Below, piece after piece: positions 50,771-59,974 of a stretch of DNA of 64,000 nucleotides. The notes under the pieces were generated by a model. That model was not told where the DNA came from. It did no database searches and saw nothing but the letters and a program-made list of their open reading frames with translations. The DNA comes from Acidobacteriota bacterium (lineage in GTDB: Bacteria > Acidobacteriota > Thermoanaerobaculia > Multivoradales > Multivoraceae): contig QQVD01000020.1 of NCBI GenBank assembly GCA_003388555.1, positions 1 to 64,000 on the forward strand. Direction: 5' to 3'. Every line of letters starts with the position of its first letter. The stretch's first letter is position 1. The position numbers and the translations under genes were made by a program.

Positions 50771-51793
50771 TCAGGCCAGCTCGACGGCGATCCGCAGCGG
50801 CTGCGGCTGCTCGCGCGCCCACTGCAGGGCGCGGCGCGAGAAGCGCACCAGCTTCCACAGGTAGCGCAGTCCGCCGTGGCGGTGCACGTCGTTGTGCCCG
50901 GCGCCCTGGATCGCGTACCACTCCTTGGGCCCGGCCGCCTCCTCGAACAGCCGCTGGCCGTGGCTGAACGGGATCGTCTCGTCGGAGGTGCCGTGGATGA
51001 ACAGCTTGGGGAGATCGAGCGCGGCGACCTTGCGGATGCTCTTGAAGCTCGAGCGGGCCGCCAGGTGCAGGGGCAGCCGCGGGTAGCGCTCACGGGCCAT
51101 CTCGCGCAGGTCGACGAAGGTCGACTGGGAGACCAGTCCGGCGACGGGTCGGTGCAGCGCCGTGTCGATGGCGATGGCGCCGCCGAGGGAGTGGCCGAAG
51201 AGGAGGATGCGCGACGGGTCCTCGCCGAGCTCACGGACCAGGAAGTCGTGGGCGCTGCGGGCGTCGGCGCAGACGCCACGCTCGGACGGCCTGCCCTCGC
51301 TGCGGCCGTAGCCGCGGTAGTCGAAGGTGAGGACGTTGAGGCCGGTGCGGCGTAGGAAGCGGTAGGCACCGATGCGGTGGGTGATGTTGCCGGCGTTGCC
51401 GTGGCAGAAGAGGACCGTGCCGCGGGCCCGGCGGTGGGCGATCCACCAGCCGTGCAGCCGCAGACCGTCCGCAGACTCGAACCACACGTCCTCGACCGGG
51501 AGGCCGTAGTTCTCCGGATGCCACAACCCGTCCGGGTAGCGCTCCGGCAGGAAGGTGTTGGCGTGCTGGAAGCGACCGCGTAGCAGCTCGAGCGCGCCGA
51601 TCCCTCCGGCCACCAGGAGCGAGGGCAGCGCCGCCCGCCGCAGCCTGCTGCCCAGCGTCGCTTCCTCACCCGGCACCGCGAGGAGCTCGTTCTCGGTGGT
51701 GGCCACGTCCTGCTCCGAGGTGCCGCCGCTCGGGGACTCCTCGGCAGGTCTCGCTGCGAGCCGTTCCGTGTTCCTGTCCATCATCTCGTCCAC
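50771..51793 (-). CDS. Alpha/beta hydrolase, ABHD13/Bem46-like, membrane-anchored
   Basis: 340 residues from GTG 51793, or ATG 51784/51781. A polar N-terminal part (about 1-50) and one hydrophobic segment (about 55-72) precede the hydrolase: FCHGNAGNITHR (oxyanion loop), FDYRGYGRSEG, nucleophile in LLFGHSLGGAIA, and acid/His near IHGTSDETIPF and GAGHNDVHR. The triad is complete. Bem46/ABHD13 substrates are unknown. It converges with the Nit-family gene, 10 bp apart. Confidence 0.88.
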   Translation of the reverse strand: MDEMMDRNTERLAARPAEESPSGGTSEQDVATTENELLAVPGEEATLGSRLRRAALPSLLVAGGIGALELLRGRFQHANTFLPERYPDGLWHPENYGLPVEDVWFESADGLRLHGWWIAHRRARGTVLFCHGNAGNITHRIGAYRFLRRTGLNVLTFDYRGYGRSEGRPSERGVCADARSAHDFLVRELGEDPSRILLFGHSLGGAIAIDTALHRPVAGLVSQSTFVDLREMARERYPRLPLHLAARSSFKSIRKVAALDLPKLFIHGTSDETIPFSHGQRLFEEAAGPKEWYAIQGAGHNDVHRHGGLRYLWKLVRFSRRALQWAREQPQPLRIAVELA

Positions 51794-51996
51794 GACGCAT
51801 CGCGCGCCGACAGGTCAGCCTACCGTTGTCCACCCGCCGCTCTGCGCCGCGCCCTCGCCGACTACAATCGTCAGTCCGACACCGATCATTCCTCGGCCGC
51901 CGGCTCACCGCGCCCGTTGCGACAGCGCCCGGACGGCGGTAGCTCGCGCTCGGCTCTCGGCGAGCCCGCCGGGTCCGAGCGAAGCCGGAGGTTCAG

Positions 51997-53781
51997 TTGC
52001 TCGACATCGTACTGCTCTCGATCACCCTGGGGGTGGTCCTGCTCGCCTTCGTCTTCGATCGCCTGCCGATCGACGTGGTGGCGCTGTCGTCGCTGGCCCT
52101 GCTGCTGCTCTTCGACCTGGTCACGCCCGAGGAGGCGATCTCGGGCTTCAGCAACCCGGCCGTGATCACGGTGATGATGATGTTCATCCTGAGCTACGCG
52201 CTGACCCACAGCGGCCTGCTCAACAAGCTCGGCCAGCGTATCGCGGCGCTCTCCGGCAAGAGCCACTGGCTCGCCTCGGCCACCCTGCTCATGGTCGCCG
52301 GCGTGCTCTCGGCGTTCATCAACAACACCGCGGCCCTGGCGATCTTCCTGCCGGTCGGCATCCAGCTCGCGCGCCACTACTCGTTCTCGCCCTCGCGCCT
52401 GCTGCTGCCCCTCTCCTACATCAGCATCGTCGGCGGCACCTGCACCCTGATCGGGACCTCGACGAACCTGCTGATCAGCTCCCTCGCCGAGCAGCACGGG
52501 CAGCCCCCGTTCGGCGTCTTCGAGTTCCTCCCGCTCGGGATCATCCTCTTCCTCGTCGGGTCGGTGTACTGCTTCGCGGTGATGCCGCACCTGCCCGAAC
52601 GGGTCGACAGCGCCTCGCTGATGGGGCGCTACAACCTCACCTCCTTCCTCACCGAGGTGCGGGTACCCGAGAGCGGCTCGCGCCTAGTGGGGCGCACCGT
52701 CCTCGAGGAAGGCATCTCCGAGCGGCTGCAGCTCAACGTGCTGGAGATCCTGCGCGGCAACCGCCGCATCGCCTCGGACCTGCGTCGAACGGTGATCGAG
52801 CCGGGAGACGTGATGATCGTGCGCGGCGCGATGCAGCACATCGTGCGTTTCCGCGAACAGTACGGGCTGCTGCTGCTCACCGACGTCAAGCTGGAGGACT
52901 CCGACCTCAGCGACGAGGAGAACATCCTGGCGGAGATCCAGCTCTCGCCCTCCTCCTCGATGACCGGCCAGACACTGAAGGAGATCGACTTCAGGCGCCG
53001 TCACGGCTGCTTCGTGCTGGCGCTGAACCGCACCGGAGAGATGATCCGCGACAAGCTGGCCCAGATCCCGCTGCGCCAGTGGGACACCCTGCTGGTCTTC
53101 GGCCCCAGGGAGCGGGTCGAGGCGCTGCTCAGCGAGGACGACTTCATCTCGCTGCAGGAGCTCGACATCCGGCTGCGCATGCCAGGGCGCTGGTGGGTCG
53201 GGGTGGCGATCATCCCGATCGTCGTGCTGCTGGCCGCCACCGGAGTGATGTCGATCCTCAAGGCCTCGATCCTGGGGGTCGCCGCCCTGGTCCTGCTCGG
53301 CGGCCTGACGATCACCAAGGCCTACGAGTCGATCAACTGGACGGTGATCTTCCTGCTCGCGATGATCCTGCCGCTCGGCATCGCGATGGAGAACACCGGC
53401 CTGGCGGCGATCATCGGCGAGTGGATCGGTGACATCGGGGAGAACGCCAGCCCCTTCATCGCCCTGTCGGTGATCTACCTGGCCACCGCGTTGCTCAGCG
53501 AGATCGTCTCGAACAACTCGACCGCGGTGCTGATGGCGCCGATCGCGATCACCACAGCGACCACTCTGGGCCTGGAGCCGAAGGCCTTCCTGATGGCGGT
53601 GGCCTACGCCGCCTCGGCCAGCTTCCTGACGCCGATGGGGTACCAGACCAACGCCATGGTCTACGGCCCCGGCGGCTACCGCTTCCTCGACTACGTCGTC
53701 TTCGGCGCGCCGCTCAAGATCGTCTTCTGGCTGCTCTCCGTGCTCCTGATCCCGGTCTTCTGGCCGCTGCAGGCGGGCTGA
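51997..53781 (+). CDS. SLC13-family permease with two RCK_C (TrkA-C) domains
   Basis: 594 residues from TTG 51997 with GGAGG six bases upstream. About 11 membrane helices in two blocks flank a cytoplasmic pair of TrkA-C-type domains (about 212-400, for example RTVLEEGISERLQLNVLEILRG). Signature loops are SAFINNTAALAIFLPV and, in the second half, SEIVSNNSTAVLMAPI, the two SNT-type motifs of DASS/SLC13 carriers (sodium-coupled dicarboxylate or sulfate uptake). The RCK domains suggest ligand or nucleotide gating. Exact substrate unknown. Confidence 0.92.
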   Translation: MLDIVLLSITLGVVLLAFVFDRLPIDVVALSSLALLLLFDLVTPEEAISGFSNPAVITVMMMFILSYALTHSGLLNKLGQRIAALSGKSHWLASATLLMVAGVLSAFINNTAALAIFLPVGIQLARHYSFSPSRLLLPLSYISIVGGTCTLIGTSTNLLISSLAEQHGQPPFGVFEFLPLGIILFLVGSVYCFAVMPHLPERVDSASLMGRYNLTSFLTEVRVPESGSRLVGRTVLEEGISERLQLNVLEILRGNRRIASDLRRTVIEPGDVMIVRGAMQHIVRFREQYGLLLLTDVKLEDSDLSDEENILAEIQLSPSSSMTGQTLKEIDFRRRHGCFVLALNRTGEMIRDKLAQIPLRQWDTLLVFGPRERVEALLSEDDFISLQELDIRLRMPGRWWVGVAIIPIVVLLAATGVMSILKASILGVAALVLLGGLTITKAYESINWTVIFLLAMILPLGIAMENTGLAAIIGEWIGDIGENASPFIALSVIYLATALLSEIVSNNSTAVLMAPIAITTATTLGLEPKAFLMAVAYAASASFLTPMGYQTNAMVYGPGGYRFLDYVVFGAPLKIVFWLLSVLLIPVFWPLQAG

Positions 53782-53859
53782 ACAGGGCGTTCCGGGGAAG
53801 CCGCCGGGACTCACCCACCCAGCGGCGCGCCCGCCGTGGCAGCGGGCCGAGGCCGTATC

Positions 53860-54540
53860 TCACACCTGGCCGCGGATGTCGCCCAGCAGACCTTCGATGT
53901 GGGCGGTCACCATGGCCATCGCCGAGTGGTTCTCCCCGCCCTCCGGAACGATGATGTCGGCGTAGCGCTTGGACGGCTCGATGAACTCGAGGTGCATCGG
54001 CCGCACCGTGCGGTCGTACTGGCGCAGCACGTCCTCGACGCTGCGGCCACGCTCGGCCACGTCGCGGCGCAAACGACGCATCAGACGCACGTCGGCATCG
54101 GTGTCGACGTAGATCTTGAAGTCGAGCTCCCGGCGCAGGTCGCTGTCGACGAAGAGCAGGATCCCCTCCACCAGCACCACCGGGCGCGCCTCCACCTTGC
54201 GAGTGCGCGCGCTGCGGCGGTGGCGGACGAAGTCGTACACGGGGACCTCGATCTCGCCACCCGAGCGCAGCTGCCGCAGATGTTCGACGAGGAGCTCGAT
54301 CTCCACCGAGTCGGGATGGTCGAAGTTGTGCCCGGCCAGCTGTTCCGGGCTCCGCCACTCGACGTCCCGGTAGTAGGCATCCTGGACCAGGAAGGCGATG
54401 CGATCGCGACCGACCCGTTCGAGCAGAGCCTGGGCCACCGAGGTCTTGCCCGATCCGCTGCCGCCGGCGACGCCGATCGTCGTCACGCCGCCGTGGCGTC
54501 GCGTGCCGCTCTCAGCTCGCACCGGACCCACTCCCAGCAT
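53860..54540 (-). CDS. udk: Uridine kinase
   Basis: 226 residues from ATG 54540 (GAGGA adjacent); an internal GTG at 54486 would give 208 residues and a start closer to the family norm. P-loop GGSGSGKT at 26-33, then VQDAYYRD and FDHPDSVEIELL, VPVYDFVRHRRSARTRKVEAR, and VLVEGILLFVDSDLR are all uridine kinase hallmarks. It phosphorylates uridine and cytidine for pyrimidine salvage, in the cytoplasm. It converges with the SLC13 gene. The mutM gene lies upstream on the same strand. Confidence 0.93.
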   Translation of the reverse strand: MLGVGPVRAESGTRRHGGVTTIGVAGGSGSGKTSVAQALLERVGRDRIAFLVQDAYYRDVEWRSPEQLAGHNFDHPDSVEIELLVEHLRQLRSGGEIEVPVYDFVRHRRSARTRKVEARPVVLVEGILLFVDSDLRRELDFKIYVDTDADVRLMRRLRRDVAERGRSVEDVLRQYDRTVRPMHLEFIEPSKRYADIIVPEGGENHSAMAMVTAHIEGLLGDIRGQV

Positions 54541-54648
54541 TCCTCACGTCTTCCTCCACCGCCTGGCGGCGCTCCCTGCAGTGCACCGACCCGGTGCTGC
54601 GTGTGCGCGAGCCGTCGCGGCCGTCGACACTCGCCGCCGGCGGCCGAC

Positions 54649-55485
54649 TCAGCGCTGACAGCGGGGACAGTAGAAGGTGCTGCGACCCGACTGCACGATG
54701 CGCCGGATCGTAGCGCGGCAGCGCAGGCAGGGCCTGCCTTCGCGACCGTAGGCTGCGAGGTCGACCGCGAAGTACCCCGGTTCGCCGGCCGCCGACGCGA
54801 AGTCGTTGAGTGTCGTTCCGCCCTGATCGATCGCCTCGCGCAGCACGTCGACCACGGCATCGGCGAGACGCTCCCACCTGGCGGCGGCGATGCGGGCGAC
54901 CGAGCGACGCGGGTGCACTCCGGCGCGCCACAGCGCCTCGCAGGCGTAGATGTTGCCGACGCCCACGACCAGACCGGCGTCCATCAGGAAGCTCTTCACC
55001 GGGCCGCGTCGGCCGCTGGCCAGCTGCTGCAGGTCGCCTCCATCGAGGCGCCCCTCGAGCTGCCGGTCGAGCGGCTCGACGCCGAGGCGACGGAAGTGGC
55101 GATCGTTCTCCAGCCCGGCGGTCGGCAGCACCAGCACCACCCCGAACCGTCGCGGATCGCGGAAGCGCAGCTCGCGACCCGACTGCAGACTCCAGACCAC
55201 GTGCTCGTGTGGCTCGGCGGGCTCCTCCGGCGAGAAGTAGCGCAGCCGACCGCTCATGCCGAGATGCACCACGACGGTGCTGTCGCCCTCGAGGTCGATC
55301 AGCAGGTACTTCGAGCGCCGTCGCACCGCGTGCACGCGACGGTTCCGGCAGGCACGCCGGAGCCTGGCCACCGGGATCTCCTCACGCAGCATCGCGAAGC
55401 GCACCTCGACGTCGAGGAAGCGATCGCCCACCAGGGTGCGCTCGAGACTGCGACGGACGACCTCGACTTCGGGCAGCTCAGGCAC
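54649..55485 (-). CDS. mutM: Formamidopyrimidine-DNA glycosylase
   Basis: 278 residues from GTG 55485. The start PELPEVE puts the catalytic proline at position 1 after Met removal, with the conserved Glu following. Lys-containing RRSKYLLIDLEG and the helix-two-turns-helix (KSFLMDAGLVVGVGNIYACEAL) are present, and the C-terminal zinc finger is CLRCRATIRRIVQSGRSTFYC-PRC in effect, four Cys. It excises 8-oxoguanine and cuts the strand. Its first 8 bases overlap the end of holA, so the two are translationally coupled. Confidence 0.95.
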   Translation of the reverse strand: MPELPEVEVVRRSLERTLVGDRFLDVEVRFAMLREEIPVARLRRACRNRRVHAVRRRSKYLLIDLEGDSTVVVHLGMSGRLRYFSPEEPAEPHEHVVWSLQSGRELRFRDPRRFGVVLVLPTAGLENDRHFRRLGVEPLDRQLEGRLDGGDLQQLASGRRGPVKSFLMDAGLVVGVGNIYACEALWRAGVHPRRSVARIAAARWERLADAVVDVLREAIDQGGTTLNDFASAAGEPGYFAVDLAAYGREGRPCLRCRATIRRIVQSGRSTFYCPRCQR

Positions 55486-56959
55486 GGCGCCCGCCACCGG
55501 CCGCCTTGCGCCCTCGCCGGCCGGTCGTCGTGGCGCCGACCGTTGCATGGGCCAGACGAGCGACCAGGTCGGAGAGCACGGTGGCGGGATTCGAGCTGTC
55601 GCCCTTGAGCCGCGTCTCGGCCTCGAACACCAGCCACGGCAGGCGCTTGGCCTGCAGCGAGGACCAGCGTGCCGCCGCCAGATAGACGCGGTGCAGGCGG
55701 AACGGATGCAGGCCACTCAGCGGGTTGGCGAGGCCGGCGGCCGGAGCAGCCTGCAGCCTGGGCGCGAGGTCGCGCTTGAACCGGTTGTAGTTGCGTTCCA
55801 CCCGTCGGGCGCCGAGGTGCTCGAGCATGCCGCGCACCGCCGCCACGTGCTGGGCGTACTGGCCGAGCAGGGCGAAGAATCCGAACACCGCGGCGCCCTC
55901 GTCCTCCGCCCCCTGGAGATGCCGTTCCAGACGGCGCAGTGCGGCACCGACGTCGCCGGCCGAGATGTCGTCGAGCAGCCCGAAGACGTCCTCTTCGCCG
56001 CGGTCCTCGACCGCCGTCTCCACCATCTCGCGATCGATCGTGCCGGAGGCGGCGAGGTTGGCCAGCTTGCGGTACTCGGCCGCGAGACGTCCGGTCGAAA
56101 CGGCGTCGACGCCACCGCGGTGGCTGCGAATGGTGCGTTGGGTCAGCTCACGGAGCGCGTCGCCGCGGATCGCCACTCCGGTCTCTTCACGCAGGGCCTC
56201 GGCCAGGGTGTCGACGCCCTCGATCGCGCCGCGCCGGTCCACCGACACCGAACCGACCTCGAGCAGGTTGCCGGCCGCCGCGATGCGCTCGACCACCGGA
56301 TGGTCGGACTGCGCCGCGCTCTCGACCAGGACCAGGTGATGCCCCTCGGGCAGGCCGCTCTCGGCCGCATCGGCGAGCTCGGCGAGATCACCCTCGGCCC
56401 AGCCGACGAGCCCGTCCTCGCGCGCCGCGAGCAGCAGCGGTTCGAGCCCGGCGAGCAGCTCGGCGACCTGGCGCTTGCCGCGCGGCCGCTGATTGCGCTT
56501 CTTGCGCTCACGCGGCCCGCCCTGAAGGGCCCACACCGGCAGGGCGGCGAGCACCGCCTCGGCATCGCCCTCCGCCGGATCGACGGAGAAGAGCCGCAGC
56601 GCCTGGAGCAGCCGCGTGGCGCCGACGCGCTGCCGCGGGGTCAGCTCGCTGCCCGCCTCCACCGGCAGCGCTTCCGCCGCCTCGTCGATCAGTCCCGCCG
56701 CCGCCGCGCGGTCGGCGAGCAGAGCACTCTCGACGACGAGGCGCACCTTTCCCGGATCGAACAGGGAGTAGGTCTTCAGATCGCCGAGCAGCCGGGCGAG
56801 GCCGGCGGGCCGGCGGTGCGGCTCGGCTTGGACCCCGAGGCGCTCGGCCAGGGCTTCGGCCAGCTGGCGTCCCGCCGGCTCGCCCACCACCAGGTCGCCG
56901 ACCACCAGGTAGACGCTGCCGACATCGCCGTCGGCGATGCGCCTGCGGAGCGCCTCCAT
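55478..56959 (-). CDS. holA: DNA polymerase III delta subunit-like protein
   Basis: 493 residues from ATG 56959, the first in-frame Met of good spacing. Clamp-loader architecture: N-terminal GDVGSVYLVVGDLVVGEPAG and a DLKTYSLFDPGKVRLVVES segment typical of HolA, then a collar domain (about 330-475) with LLDDISAGDVGAALRRLERHL and FALLGQYAQHVAAVRGML. It would open the sliding clamp. The length is greater than E. coli HolA (343) because of a Lys/Arg/Glu-rich insertion (about 150-185). It is coupled to mutM by an 8-bp overlap. Confidence 0.85.
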   Translation of the reverse strand: MEALRRRIADGDVGSVYLVVGDLVVGEPAGRQLAEALAERLGVQAEPHRRPAGLARLLGDLKTYSLFDPGKVRLVVESALLADRAAAAGLIDEAAEALPVEAGSELTPRQRVGATRLLQALRLFSVDPAEGDAEAVLAALPVWALQGGPRERKKRNQRPRGKRQVAELLAGLEPLLLAAREDGLVGWAEGDLAELADAAESGLPEGHHLVLVESAAQSDHPVVERIAAAGNLLEVGSVSVDRRGAIEGVDTLAEALREETGVAIRGDALRELTQRTIRSHRGGVDAVSTGRLAAEYRKLANLAASGTIDREMVETAVEDRGEEDVFGLLDDISAGDVGAALRRLERHLQGAEDEGAAVFGFFALLGQYAQHVAAVRGMLEHLGARRVERNYNRFKRDLAPRLQAAPAAGLANPLSGLHPFRLHRVYLAAARWSSLQAKRLPWLVFEAETRLKGDSSNPATVLSDLVARLAHATVGATTTGRRGRKAAGGGRRA

Positions 56960-57107
56960 CTCAGCGCCGCTCACCCTCGGCTCCCGGGCGTCGGGACGCG
57001 CCTCGGGCCCTGGACCCAAGTCGGGCCTCGCGTCGTCGAGATCTCCCTGACAGCCACTCGGCGCACTGCTCGCTGGCCTCCGGGTCGGCGGTCTTCGTGA
57101 TCAGCGG

Positions 57108-58112
57108 TCAGTCGTGATCGGGCAGCTGCCCGCGCTCCTCGAGCTCCTGGCAGCTCATGCAGTGCCGCGCCCACGGCAGGGCGCTGAGACGCTCACGGCT
57201 GATCTGGATACCGCACGAGGTGCAGCGGCCGAAGGTGCCGCGCTCGAAGCGCACCAGCGCAGCCTCGATCTGGTCGAGCAGGGCCCTCTCGCCGTCGGAG
57301 ATGGCGAAGGTGAGCTCGCGTGAGTACGCGTTGTTGGCGCGGTCGACCTCGTCCTCCATGCCGCCGTCGGAGGGTCTGAGACCCAGCTCGACGTCCTGCT
57401 GGTAGAGCTCGCGCAGCTCGTCGCGCTTCGCCTCGAGCTGCTCACGGAACTGTGTGGCGAGCTTGGCGGGCAGCGAAGTCGGCGGCGTCTGCTTGGTGTC
57501 GGCGAGCCCCTGGCGTCGCGAGCTGATCAGCAGACGCGGCCTTGCCCCGGCGCCGTTGGTGGAGGAAGCGCCAGAGCCCGAGGCCTCGTCCACTGCCTGG
57601 GATCCGGTGCTGCGCGAGGCCTTCCTGGAGACCTTCTTGCTGGTCGACCTGCGGGTCGATTTCCTGCTGACGGTCTTCTTGCCACCCGTCTTCCTGGCGA
57701 CCTTCTTCTTGGCCACCTTCTTCGCCGTCTTCTTCTTGGCCGTCTTCTTCTTGGCCGCCTTCTTCTTGGCCGTTCTCTTCTTGGCCGTCTTCTGCTTCGC
57801 TGCAGTCTTCTTGACGGCGGCCTTCTTCTTGGTCGACTTCTTCTTGGCGACCTTCTTCTTGGCGACCTTCTTCTTGGTGGCCTTCTTCTTGGTGGCCTTC
57901 TTCTTGGTGGCCTTCTTCTTGGTGGCCTTCTTCTTCACGGCGGCCGCCTTCTTCGTGGCCACCTTCTTCTTGGCCGTCTTCTTCTTGGTCGACTTCTTCT
58001 CGGCGGCCTTCTTGCTCGCGCTCTTCTTCTTGGCGGTCTTCTTCGCGGCCTTCTTCTTCGAGGTCGCGCTGCGCGCCGAGCTCTTCTTGGTCGACGGTCT
58101 CTTGGTCGCCAT
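57108..58112 (-). CDS. Histone H1-like lysine-rich tail fused to a DksA/TraR zinc-finger protein
   Basis: 334 residues from ATG 58112. The first about 175 residues are lysine/alanine/threonine repeats (KKKATKKKATKKKVAKKK type), like histone H1 tails. A linker (about 176-224) leads to a coiled-coil plus zinc-finger domain typical of DksA/TraR regulators: LEAKRDELRELYQQDVE, EDEVDRANNAYSRE, then CTSC and CMSC about 17 residues apart (C4 zinc site). The DksA-type head enters the RNA polymerase secondary channel; the tail probably binds DNA or RNA. Downstream of rlmH on the same strand. Confidence 0.88.
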   Translation of the reverse strand: MATKRPSTKKSSARSATSKKKAAKKTAKKKSASKKAAEKKSTKKKTAKKKVATKKAAAVKKKATKKKATKKKATKKKATKKKVAKKKVAKKKSTKKKAAVKKTAAKQKTAKKRTAKKKAAKKKTAKKKTAKKVAKKKVARKTGGKKTVSRKSTRRSTSKKVSRKASRSTGSQAVDEASGSGASSTNGAGARPRLLISSRRQGLADTKQTPPTSLPAKLATQFREQLEAKRDELRELYQQDVELGLRPSDGGMEDEVDRANNAYSRELTFAISDGERALLDQIEAALVRFERGTFGRCTSCGIQISRERLSALPWARHCMSCQELEERGQLPDHD

Positions 58113-58395
58113 CTTGCTCACGTCCCTGACACTGTTTCCGAACCTGTGATGATCCCGTCGCGCCACCGCATCGGTGCCGCCGTGACGGGTGCTGGCCTCT
58201 TCGTAGCGCCGCCCATGATGCCGACCGTCCTCGGCGACGCTGCGTCGGCGGCCCCCGAGTGCACGGGCCCCCGAGCACCGTCATCACCGGCAACACGCCC
58301 TGCGGCCGCTCTCCCGGCCGGCAACCAGCTCCCCTCGCAGCCGGTCTCTCGAACCGACGCGGGGAGGCGCCGAGCAGCCGCTGCGCCGAGCCTCC

Positions 58396-58872
58396 TCAGA
58401 ACGGCCCGCGATGGTACTTGATTCCGGTCTCGATCGCGAGCGACCGGTAGAGCTGCTCCAACAGGATCAGGCGGGCCATCTCGTGAGGGAGTGTCTGGGG
58501 ACCGAAGGAGATTCGGTGACGCGCCGTGCGCAGGAGGTCAGGCGACAGGCCGAGGTCGCTGCCGATCAGGAAGACCAGCGGGCCGGGGGACGACTCGAAG
58601 GTCTGGCGTAGGAAGTCGGCGAACGACTCCGAGGATCTCGCTCTGCCGCGGGAGTCCAGGGCCAGGAGACTGGCCGGCTCGGGCGCCGCCGAGAGCATCG
58701 CCTCCGCTTCGGCCTCGCGCCGCTCCGGGCCGTCGCCACGACCGGCCCTGATCTGCCTCTGTGCGATCCGCCAGTGGTGAGCGATGCGCTGCTCGTAGTC
58801 GGCGCACAGGGAGCGCCACGGCTCACGGTCGTGGCGTCCCGCCCACAGCACCATCACCTCGCGCACCGCCAT
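58396..58872 (-). CDS. rlmH: 23S rRNA (pseudouridine1915-N3)-methyltransferase RlmH
   Basis: 158 residues from ATG 58872, with a strong GGGAGG upstream. SPOUT-fold SAM motif: LLALDSRGRARSSESFADFL, FLIGSDLGLSPDLL, then SFGPQTLPHEMARLILLEQ and the C-terminal LYRSLAIETGIKYHRGPF, all diagnostic of RlmH. It methylates pseudouridine 1915 in helix 69 of the large ribosomal subunit. It lies upstream of the lysine-rich DksA-type gene by 283 bp and is divergent from the hydrolase gene. Confidence 0.95.
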   Translation of the reverse strand: MAVREVMVLWAGRHDREPWRSLCADYEQRIAHHWRIAQRQIRAGRGDGPERREAEAEAMLSAAPEPASLLALDSRGRARSSESFADFLRQTFESSPGPLVFLIGSDLGLSPDLLRTARHRISFGPQTLPHEMARLILLEQLYRSLAIETGIKYHRGPF

Positions 58873-58949
58873 CGCCCCTCCCTTGCATCGGCTTCGCCGC
58901 CGAGACGTCCGATCGTCGAGGCCCCGACCGCCTTTGTTATGTTCTCAGA

Positions 58950-59936
58950 ATGGCCCGCAGCCACGAGGAGGAGCGCCGGAGCCGGCGGCGCAGGCGCCTG
59001 ACCCGCGGCCTCCTGCTCGGCGCCGCCGCCTTCGGTCTGCCGGCCCTCTACAACGCCTGGGTCGCCCGCCGCACCGCCGAGCTGACCTATCCCTCCTGGC
59101 AGGCTCCCGAGGAGTTGCAGACCAGCCTCGGCAGGGTGGCGGTGCGTCGGCTCGGCGAGGAGCGGCCCGGCGGCCCCATCGTGCTCCTGCACTCCCTGGC
59201 ACCGGGGCATTCGTCCTCCCACTGGCAGGCGGTCGGACGGCGCCTCGCGGCACACCGCTCGGTGGTGCTCTTCGACTGGCCGGGATGGGGCGACTCGCAG
59301 CGCGGTCCCTATGAGTACGCCCCGGTGAGCCTCGCCGCGGTGCTGCAAGAGGTGCTCGACGCGGGACCGCGCCCTTCGGCACCGGTCGCGGTCGTCGCCG
59401 CCGGTCTCGCGGCGGCCCCTGCGGTGCGTTTCGCCAACCGTTTCCCGGATCGTCTGCGCTCGCTGACCCTGGTCTGCCCGCGGGGTGCCGAGGGCTCGCG
59501 ACCGGCGCTCCGCGACCGGCTGCTGCGGGGGATGCTGGGCCTGCCGGTGCTCGGCACGTCCGCCATCCACCTGGCGACCAGCCGCCGAGCCCTCGAGACC
59601 CAGCTGGTGGCGTCGTTCCACGATCCGCACCGTATCCCCGAGGACCTCCTCGACGAGCACGAGAAGCTGAGCCACCTGCCGGGCAGCCGCCATCCGCTGA
59701 CCGCCTACCTGACGGGCGGCCTCGACGACGGCGTGCTCGATCGCTGGGCCCGTCTGCCCCTCGGCGAGCTGCACCTGATCTGGGGACGCGAGGCCCGCAG
59801 CCCCGAAGTCGTCGACGCCGACCTCTGGCTGAAGCGACGCGGAGCTGCGCTGCACGTGGTGGAGGGGGCCGGCTCGCTGCCCCATCTGGAGCGCCCCGAG
59901 GCGACCGCCGAGTTGCTGCGCTCGATTCTCTCCTGA
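58950..59936 (+). CDS. Alpha/beta hydrolase-fold protein lacking the nucleophile motif
   Basis: 328 residues from ATG 58950. A basic N terminus (RSRRRRRLTRG) and one membrane helix (about 20-33) anchor it. The fold is clear: VLLHSLAPGHSSSHWQAV (oxyanion loop), FDWPGWGDSQRGPYEY, the second half HLIWGREARSPEV, and the catalytic-His position GAGSLPHLERPE. At the nucleophile elbow the sequence is VAAGLAAAPAV, with no Ser, Cys or Asp. It is therefore probably a pseudo-enzyme or binds rather than cleaves. Divergent from rlmH across 77 bp; convergent with metH. Confidence 0.8.
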   Translation: MARSHEEERRSRRRRRLTRGLLLGAAAFGLPALYNAWVARRTAELTYPSWQAPEELQTSLGRVAVRRLGEERPGGPIVLLHSLAPGHSSSHWQAVGRRLAAHRSVVLFDWPGWGDSQRGPYEYAPVSLAAVLQEVLDAGPRPSAPVAVVAAGLAAAPAVRFANRFPDRLRSLTLVCPRGAEGSRPALRDRLLRGMLGLPVLGTSAIHLATSRRALETQLVASFHDPHRIPEDLLDEHEKLSHLPGSRHPLTAYLTGGLDDGVLDRWARLPLGELHLIWGREARSPEVVDADLWLKRRGAALHVVEGAGSLPHLERPEATAELLRSILS

Positions 59937-59974
59937 CGCCGGAGTCTCTCCTCCGCCTCCGAGCGGTCGCCACT

